Origin: a virus
Reading direction: 5' to 3' (one strand)
DNA: 64,000 nucleotides
Virus record (IMG/VR): IMGVR_UViG_3300032605_000009
Location: 1-64,000 of that record
The position numbers and the translations under genes are program-made. Positions 59,625 to 64,000 of the stretch are shown here, piece by piece; the stretch's first letter is position 1; the number at the start of each line of letters is the position of its first letter. The notes under the pieces were generated by a model, which was not told the origin of the DNA, ran no database searches, and saw nothing but the letters and a program-made list of their open reading frames with translations.

Positions 59625-59952
59625 GGGACAACGAGAGTCAAGGAAACACGAGGACCGACTCGCTAAAAAGTTTGACGGGAAGCGCAACGCTGGGAGCGGT
59701 GCTTTTTGGAGTCGTAAGGGTGATGTCAGAACTGATGAGCTTTTAATCGAGCACAAGTGGACTGGCAAAACTCAGTTCACCGTCAAAGCGGTGGAGCTGG
59801 AAAAGATTGTCACAGAAGCAATTCTTGATAGTCGAACGCCTGTCCTTGGATTTCATCTGAACGGCAATAACTACGTTATGCTGACAGAAGATGACTATAT
59901 GGAGCTCCGCCATTACCTCCAGGAGTGTACGTGTACAAGGGAGACCCCCTAG
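59614..59952 (+). CDS. Hjc-like PD-(D/E)xK nuclease
   Basis: A 112-residue protein from ATG 59614; an upstream TTG is less likely. KRNAGSGAFWSRKGDVRTDE, ELLIEHKWTGKTQFTV contain the D...ExK active-site pattern (ExK in IEHKW), as in archaeal-type Holliday junction resolvases and related small endonucleases. It begins within the end of the RecA-like gene, so a recombination or repair role is likely. Confidence 0.65.
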   Translation: MKSKGQRESRKHEDRLAKKFDGKRNAGSGAFWSRKGDVRTDELLIEHKWTGKTQFTVKAVELEKIVTEAILDSRTPVLGFHLNGNNYVMLTEDDYMELRHYLQECTCTRETP

Positions 59953-60239
59953 ATCGTTGGTACTACCACGCTAAGTGCTTCAATGAAGACACTGAGATAT
60001 TCTTTCCTCCTAGAGACAAAGCGTTGTATAAGCCTATTGCTGATAAGGCAAAGGCCATTTGCTTTGGTAAGGACGGAAGACCAGAGTGCTCAGTACGAAG
60101 AGAATGTCTGCTGTCTGCTATAAAGTTAGATGAGCAACACGGAATCTTTGGCGGCATGAGCCACAGAGAAAGAAACGCTTTACAACGTAAGGCGGCTCGT
60201 AATAATATGACCATTGAAGAGTGGTTAGATAAAAACTAG
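59925..60239 (+). CDS. whiB: WhiB-family iron-sulfur regulator, atypical spacing
   Basis: A 104-residue protein from GTG 59925. Four cysteines: C18 (HAKCFNED), C46 (AKAIC), C55 and C61 (PECSVRREC). The usual WhiB spacing is C-xn-C-xx-C-x5-C; here the middle gap is eight residues. The GIFGGMSHRERNALQRKA turn and basic helix are classic WhiB. These 4Fe-4S proteins bind the host sigma factor and alter transcription; phage copies can block host WhiB. It points to an actinobacterial host. Confidence 0.85.
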   Translation: MYVYKGDPLDRWYYHAKCFNEDTEIFFPPRDKALYKPIADKAKAICFGKDGRPECSVRRECLLSAIKLDEQHGIFGGMSHRERNALQRKAARNNMTIEEWLDKN

Positions 60240-60249
60240 GGGAGACTAA

Positions 60250-61107
60250 ATGGCACAGAAGCCAAAGGGCGCACTAAAGCAGTTCTTAGATACTACTAAG
60301 AAGGAATCTAGAGTACTAGGGAAGCTAGAGCGTCACTTCCTAGCCACACCCCGCATCAAGGATCGTCGCACCGACGTCTTGCACCCATCTGAGATGGCTA
60401 AGGACAGCTGGTGTTATCGAGCCTCCTATTTTCATCTTATGGGCTTTGAGCCAGCATCAGCTAAGCGCAAGCTATCTATGCAGACTGATGGCGTATTTGA
60501 AGAAGGCCATGCCATCCACCATAAGTGGCAGAAGCGCTTTAAGAACATGAACGCTATATATGGTCTCTGGGAGTGCCGAGAGTGTGATGAGTCCTTCTGG
60601 GGCATGCCAGGAGACCATAACGGCAATCCTGACGGCGTTGTCTATAAAGAGGTCCCACTAGATTACCCACAGATGCGTATTGCTGGCCACGCTGATGGCT
60701 GGCTGACAGAGTTCGGTGATCCACTACTACTTGAGATTAAGTCAGTTGGAGAAGGAACCATCCGCTGGGAAGATCCATCCATGCTTTACAAGTACGATGG
60801 CGATTTCAAGAAGGTATGGGCTAACTTAGAGTCCCCATTCCAAAGCCACATTATGCAAGCTCAGATCTACATGAAGTTGATTGAGCTAATTGGTTTCGAC
60901 CAACCAGCACCTCAGGAGGCTTGTTTCATCTACGAGTCAAAGCCTACACAGGAGTACAAAGAGTTCATTATTCCTAAGAGCGACTTCGGCATAACAGAGA
61001 AGTTCGACGCAGCGCAAATGATTGTTGATGCAGTTGGCAAAGGTACCCCACCTATGTGTAATATAGGCGGTCCAGAACTATGCAGCAGTTGTAAGGAGTA
61101 CAAGTGA
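60250..61107 (+). CDS. Cas4/RecB-like exonuclease
   Basis: A 285-residue nuclease. C55 (DSWCYRASYF) and a C-terminal C270, C278, C281 cluster (MCNIGGPELCSSCK) would bind 4Fe-4S as in Cas4. The PD-(D/E)xK core includes H88 in EEGHAIHHKWQ, D149 in AGHADGW, and E162-x-K164 in LLLEIKSV, then QAQIYM. An extra CRECDES pair (C109, C112) is an inserted zinc-like loop. There is no CRISPR array here; it most likely resects DNA ends for recombination with the RecA-like protein. Confidence 0.8.
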   Translation: MAQKPKGALKQFLDTTKKESRVLGKLERHFLATPRIKDRRTDVLHPSEMAKDSWCYRASYFHLMGFEPASAKRKLSMQTDGVFEEGHAIHHKWQKRFKNMNAIYGLWECRECDESFWGMPGDHNGNPDGVVYKEVPLDYPQMRIAGHADGWLTEFGDPLLLEIKSVGEGTIRWEDPSMLYKYDGDFKKVWANLESPFQSHIMQAQIYMKLIELIGFDQPAPQEACFIYESKPTQEYKEFIIPKSDFGITEKFDAAQMIVDAVGKGTPPMCNIGGPELCSSCKEYK

Positions 61108-61580
61108 TTACCCTCAACACAGGTGAAGCAAGTGCAGAGGCAGTTGCTAAGCTAACTATTCAAGGATACGGAGCGGCTACTACCTACAACGATAGTATTC
61201 CTAGCATCCCTGATGACCTTACAGATATTGACGACCAAGAACTAATGAAGTTATTCCAGCACTTTGTTGAGTACAACAACTTTCTACTGCTACAGATCTC
61301 ATGTGCTCGCATTGATGAAGAGGCTGCAACTAAAGTATTAGAGCGCTTCGAAGCATCGAAAATGATTGATGCAGTTAAGGGTGAAACCGTTGCTCGTACT
61401 AAAGCTAAGACAGCTTCTGACCCTGTAGGGCAAAAGCTTGATGATGAGCTAGCAGTACGCCGTAACTACCACACCCTGCTTAAGAGCATCCAAGATGGCG
61501 TAAATGAAAGCACCAAGGTAATCAGCCGTGAACTGTCACGCCGTACAGCGAACCCTGGGTTTACGAGCCGTAAATTCTAA
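61104..61580 (+). CDS. Hypothetical protein between two nuclease genes
   Basis: A 158-residue helical protein from GTG 61104 (GTGA overlap). It has DDQELMKLFQHFVEYNNFLL and a basic segment (GETVARTKAKTAS). A C-terminal helix (LLKSIQDGVNESTKVISREL) and basic tail follow. Not recognised. Its overlaps with the exonuclease and the RuvC-like gene suggest a recombination accessory. Confidence 0.5.
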   Translation: MITLNTGEASAEAVAKLTIQGYGAATTYNDSIPSIPDDLTDIDDQELMKLFQHFVEYNNFLLLQISCARIDEEAATKVLERFEASKMIDAVKGETVARTKAKTASDPVGQKLDDELAVRRNYHTLLKSIQDGVNESTKVISRELSRRTANPGFTSRKF

Positions 61581-62116
61581 TGAAGGTATTTGACGGAGGT
61601 ATAGATCTGTCTGAGCCTTTATATGTTGGTATAGACCAGTCGTATAGCGGGTTTGCAATAACCATGCTAAATGGCACTGGGCACAGAACAACAGTGTTTA
61701 AGGCAGGTAAAGGTGGGATTAACCGCCTGTATGACCTTCGCCATCATCTAGTAAGTACTTTAGAGCATAAAGATATATTGGACGTAGCCATAGAAGGCTA
61801 TGCCTTTGGCTCACAGATGGCTAATATGCTTGGTGAACTAGGCGGAATGGTAAAGCTGGCCTTGTTAGACCTAGGTCCTTATTACCCACTCATAGTTCCA
61901 CCAACTAGCCTTAAGAAGTATGTAACAGGCAAGGGCACAGGCGTTCCTAAGAGCCAAATGCTATTACAGGTTTACAAGGTCTGGGGGCAAGAGTTCACAG
62001 ATGACAACGCGGCTGATTCGTATTCCTTAGCAAAGTTAGTGTCGGGTGAGGCTAAGTTTGCCTATCAAAAAGAGGTGTATGCTAAGCTTCAGGATCCAAA
62101 GTTTAGGGAGAGATAA
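61580..62116 (+). CDS. RuvC-like Holliday junction nuclease
   Basis: A 178-residue RNase H-fold nuclease. The acidic residues are D19 (VGIDQSYSG), E72 (VAIEGYAFG) and D142, D146 (DDNAADSYSLA), in the order expected for RuvC. It should cut four-way junctions in replication or packaging intermediates. It is coded after the Cas4-like exonuclease, together with the Hjc-like enzyme. Confidence 0.8.
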   Translation: MKVFDGGIDLSEPLYVGIDQSYSGFAITMLNGTGHRTTVFKAGKGGINRLYDLRHHLVSTLEHKDILDVAIEGYAFGSQMANMLGELGGMVKLALLDLGPYYPLIVPPTSLKKYVTGKGTGVPKSQMLLQVYKVWGQEFTDDNAADSYSLAKLVSGEAKFAYQKEVYAKLQDPKFRER

Positions 62117-62404
62117 ATGGCCTCAAAGAAGAATTTAAAGAAGAAGATCAGTGAGCTAGAAGCTGAAGTTTATATGGCTAGACAAATGCGTGATTCTTGG
62201 CATAGAGCAGCAGAGTTTAATAAACAGGAGATGCAAGAGTGGCGTAAGAAGTACGAGCTCTCACAGCTAACCCCAGAAGTTAAAGCAGATACTGAAGCCG
62301 CCTTTAAGCGCGGAGGCGCGTTCGTTAAACAGCAGATGATGACTGGCCTACGTTCTATGGTAGAGGCGCTAGAGATCAACCCTCCTACAGGTCAAAGCCG
62401 TTGA
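62117..62404 (+). CDS. Small coiled-coil protein
   Basis: A 95-residue protein starting KKNLKKKISELEAEVYMA, with a clear leucine/alpha heptad and a basic start, then QEMQEWRKKYELSQL. Helical throughout. It abuts the RuvC-like stop. No family. Confidence 0.5.
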   Translation: MASKKNLKKKISELEAEVYMARQMRDSWHRAAEFNKQEMQEWRKKYELSQLTPEVKADTEAAFKRGGAFVKQQMMTGLRSMVEALEINPPTGQSR

Positions 62405-62592
62405 ATGAGTTAGACCTACCACGGCCCGAAGACGTTAACTTCGGAGGCATGAGGCGCAAAGAGCAGACAGCCTACTACCATGAGCGAGTCAGAGAATTAC
62501 TAAGCCTGGTTTTAGAGTCAGATGATTTGCCCGAGAAATTTCGCCACGCATTAGAAATAATTAATGACTACACCTTCTACCTAGGAGACTGA
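62401..62592 (+). CDS. Small hypothetical protein
   Basis: A 63-residue protein from TTG 62401, four-base overlap with the previous gene. Charged helical (RRKEQTAYYHERVRELLSLV). Not recognised. Confidence 0.45.
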   Translation: MNELDLPRPEDVNFGGMRRKEQTAYYHERVRELLSLVLESDDLPEKFRHALEIINDYTFYLGD

Positions 62593-62593
62593 T

Positions 62594-62743
62594 ATGCCAG
62601 AAGAGTTTGAAGAGGACCTATTCGATGAAGACCTCTCTGAAGAGGGCATTGATTGGGAAGATGACTGGGAAGATATGGAGCCTCTAGACGAGAGCTTATT
62701 CGAGGATGAGCTCGAGGACGAAGAGGACGATGAGGTCGATTAG
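62594..62743 (+). CDS. Extremely acidic small protein
   Basis: A 49-residue frame, MPEEFEEDLFDEDLSEEG at the start, with 30 of 49 residues Asp or Glu and no Lys, Arg or His. Trp, Phe and Leu are spaced along it. Such composition is seen in DNA-mimic inhibitors and in acidic tails, but no family match is possible at this length. GGAG lies in the end of the previous gene; it overlaps the zinc-ribbon gene by 14 nt. Confidence 0.5.
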   Translation: MPEEFEEDLFDEDLSEEGIDWEDDWEDMEPLDESLFEDELEDEEDDEVD

Positions 62744-62948
62744 AGAGTTAAAGCCAGACTACACGGGCACCATGGACTACGCAGAGGTCATCTGCCATGA
62801 GTGCCCTAAGTGTGAGTCTAACCTCTGGAACCTCAAGGTATCCTTTGAGGACTACAAGATAGCCACATACCTTTTGGAGATGGAATGTGCCATTTGTGGA
62901 TCGTATGCCACGGCTCCAACCTTGGTGGATAAACCTAACACTCTGTGA
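62730..62948 (+). CDS. Zinc-ribbon protein
   Basis: A 72-residue protein from ATG 62730 with GAGGAC ahead (ATG 62706 is in-frame but lacks a ribosome site). CHECPKCESN and MECAICGSY give two CxxC-type pairs. It resembles short zinc ribbons that contact nucleic acid or RNA polymerase. Followed by a densely structured regulatory gap. Confidence 0.6.
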   Translation: MRSIRELKPDYTGTMDYAEVICHECPKCESNLWNLKVSFEDYKIATYLLEMECAICGSYATAPTLVDKPNTL

Positions 62949-63020
62949 GGTTTAGGCTGAAAAACCTCACATAAAACCTCACACTTATTAGACCGTAGTA
63001 CTAATCGTCTAATATATAAG
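62944..63020 (+). promoter_or_regulatory. Repeat-rich regulatory gap before SpoVS gene
   Basis: TGTGAGGTTT (62944-62953) can pair with either of two AAACCTCACA copies (62962-62971 and 62974-62983), giving alternative 10-bp hairpins. A second inverted repeat follows: ATTAGAC (62987-62993) and GTCTAAT (63007-63013), then TATATAAG. Direct repeats 12 bases apart suggest a tandem operator or an RNA switch-like element. Confidence 0.5.
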
Positions 63021-63028
63021 AGGTCTAA

Positions 63029-63316
63029 ATGTCTGAAGTAACCCCTGCTCCAGAGGAGCAATTCCTGCGTGTTTCAGCAGGTTCTAATCCACAGGCTGTA
63101 GCATCGGCTATCGCCCACTCAATCTATGAGACTCGCACCTGTAAAATTCGTGCGGTTGGCGCTGGTGCCGTTAATCAGGCTACTAAGGCTATTGCCATTG
63201 CCCGAGGATATACGGCCCCTAGAGGTATTGATATCGCCTATGTTCCAGGCTTTACAACCATCCAAAGCCATGACGGCGAGATTTCAGCGATAGTTTTAAC
63301 CGTTATTGTCCTGTAA
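63029..63316 (+). CDS. spoVS: SpoVS-family protein
   Basis: A 95-residue protein covering the full SpoVS fold: LRVSAGSNPQAVASAIAHSI, CKIRAVGAGAVNQATKAIAI, and VPGFTTIQSHDGEISAIVLT. SpoVS is an Alba-like nucleic-acid binding protein in Bacillus, where it affects sporulation. In a phage it might bind nucleic acid or influence host development, which is inferred. GAGGT precedes the ATG by a few bases, and the repeat-rich gap suggests regulated expression. Confidence 0.9.
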   Translation: MSEVTPAPEEQFLRVSAGSNPQAVASAIAHSIYETRTCKIRAVGAGAVNQATKAIAIARGYTAPRGIDIAYVPGFTTIQSHDGEISAIVLTVIVL

Positions 63317-63357
63317 GGCTGATACAGTTATTTAACCCCCTTTGCAAAGGAAATCAT

Positions 63358-63684
63358 ATGTCAGAGAAAGAACCAAAGAGCGCGTTTTCAACCATGGGAA
63401 CTAGCGCCTCATCAGGATTCAAGGACGCCTCAGCTGAGACCTCTAAGAACACCAAGCTAGTTAAGAAGGGCAACGCTGCAGCAGGAGACCCATCCCGCGA
63501 AGCTAAGCCAGCACGTAAGGAAAGCCTTCGTGAGAAGCAAGGTGCACGTTACGCAATTCGCGTAAAGCTACCTGGTGGCACATCTCCAGAAGCAGGACAG
63601 ACACAGGCTAATGGACGGATCATTCCTCCAGCAGTCAACCGTACAAAGCCTAACTTCTCAGATGGAATGGCTGATCACAACTAA
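63358..63684 (+). CDS. Hypothetical basic, disordered protein
   Basis: A 108-residue protein after AAAGGAAA. Ser/Lys/Ala-rich, with KLVKKGNAAAGDPSREAKPARKE and a beta-like ARYAIRVKLPGG (first quoted only in part as KLVKKGNAAAG). Low-complexity ends. Not recognised. It is followed by a terminator. Confidence 0.5.
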   Translation: MSEKEPKSAFSTMGTSASSGFKDASAETSKNTKLVKKGNAAAGDPSREAKPARKESLREKQGARYAIRVKLPGGTSPEAGQTQANGRIIPPAVNRTKPNFSDGMADHN

Positions 63685-63699
63685 CATCTAGTTTTACCT

Positions 63700-63729
63700 A
63701 AGGCCCCTAGCTAACGCTGGGGGCCTTTT
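63700..63729 (+). terminator. Rho-independent terminator
   Basis: AAGGCCCC at 63700-63707 pairs with GGGGCCTT across an inner AGC/GCT pair, then TTTT follows, ending about 63729. It closes the SpoVS unit. Confidence 0.8.
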
Positions 63730-63765
63730 GCATGCCATGCAAGATTAAAAAACAGTTTCGTGTTG

Positions 63766-63795
63766 TTGTCCAAACGTTTCAATATGTGTTATGAT
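63766..63795 (+). promoter_or_regulatory. Candidate extended -10 promoter
   Basis: TTGTCC (63766-63771) and TATGAT (63790-63795) are 18 bases apart, and TGT precedes the -10 (TGn extended form). It would drive the gene at 63830, just after a terminator. Confidence 0.55.
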
Positions 63796-63829
63796 TAACA
63801 TGCAACTGTCCACTAGATGAGGGAAACAC

Positions 63830-64000
63830 ATGGATACAGCATTAAAAGCCGAATTCGCATCAATCCTAGCAGGGGCCAAGCGCTGTCCTGTAGGTCAGTG
63901 GTTAGACACACTAGACAAGGAAGAGCGCGAGTTCTTTGATAAAGACATTCTGCCCACTCAGACACGACGCCAAGCACTGCTGGAAAAGTTACAGGAAGTC
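63830..64000 (+). CDS. Partial gene, helical DNA-binding-like protein
   Basis: ATG 63830 behind GAGGGAAA opens a frame that runs off the end (57 codons visible). CPVGQWLDTLDKEEREFFD resembles the start of short actinobacterial and phage proteins with a helix-turn-helix further on, but that part is outside the window. Role unknown. Confidence 0.5.
   Translation, partial: MDTALKAEFASILAGAKRCPVGQWLDTLDKEEREFFDKDILPTQTRRQALLEKLQEV

Noticed and set aside
60250-61107. Cas4 as a sign of a CRISPR system
   Set aside because: No Cas1, Cas2 or repeat array is present; Cas4-like exonucleases are common in phage recombination regions.
1-64000. Lysogeny module
   Set aside because: I looked for integrase, excision and immunity repressor signatures. 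The MerR-like and ribbon-helix-helix proteins are not enough, so temperate life cannot be claimed from this window.

Overview
The window is 64 kb of a tailed-phage genome with a contractile tail (myovirus). It is probably an incomplete contig, because genes run off both ends. Nearly all genes lie on the plus strand, close-packed with 1-14 nt overlaps, and no gene-free stretch exceeds about 300 bases. Base composition looks mid-range (roughly 45-50% GC by eye). The best host clue is a WhiB-family protein at 59925-60239, since WhiB proteins are essentially confined to Actinobacteria and their phages. A SpoVS protein, CHAP and NlpC/P60 type lysis enzymes and a PASTA-like domain also fit a Gram-positive actinobacterial host. 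A mid-GC, possibly freshwater, actinobacterium is my inference. I see no integrase, tRNA gene, CRISPR array or insertion sequence.

Layout. 1-5.8 kb: receptor-binding or fibre module with two glycine-rich adhesin-like proteins, each followed by a small related partner protein, a collagen-like fibre, an HNH homing-type endonuclease and a glycosyltransferase. 5.9-7.3 kb: a repetitive virion-type protein with a PASTA-like C-terminus, closed by a strong bidirectional terminator. 7.3-11 kb: lysis region with a minus-strand secreted transglycosylase-like protein, a papain-like amidase, a CHAP endolysin and three or four small membrane proteins. 11-12.6 kb: small accessory proteins. 12.7-20.2 kb: DNA packaging and head genes (large terminase, portal, scaffold, N4-gp56-like major capsid protein), interrupted by an endonuclease VII-like gene. 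20.3-27.2 kb: connector and long collagen-like fibres. 27.2-29.4 kb: three minus-strand genes (GH130-like propeller, TPR protein, FkbM methyltransferase) that look like a glycan-related cassette. 29.4-46.3 kb: tiny lysine-rich proteins, neck, sheath, tube, tail assembly chaperone, tape measure with an NlpC/P60 domain, and baseplate genes. 46.5-63.7 kb: replication and recombination (initiator-like protein, helicase loader, DnaB helicase, primase, nucleotide kinase, SNF2-like helicase, candidate ssDNA-binding protein, family A DNA polymerase, RecA-like recombinase, Cas4-like exonuclease, RuvC-like and Hjc-like nucleases) plus the regulators WhiB, ribbon-helix-helix, MerR-like and SpoVS.

How it fits together. 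The phage carries its own replisome and recombination set and relies on a host-type transcription machinery. Several rho-independent terminators divide it into transcription units. Points most worth a second look are: the portal gene, whose N-terminus sits in another frame behind a near-perfect ribosome binding site; a terminator hairpin after the capsid gene that buries the ribosome binding site of the endonuclease; a repeated GTCGAC-centred palindrome; an atypical WhiB; a SpoVS gene preceded by tandem and inverted repeats; a run of tiny lysine-rich proteins; and the minus-strand glycan cassette.
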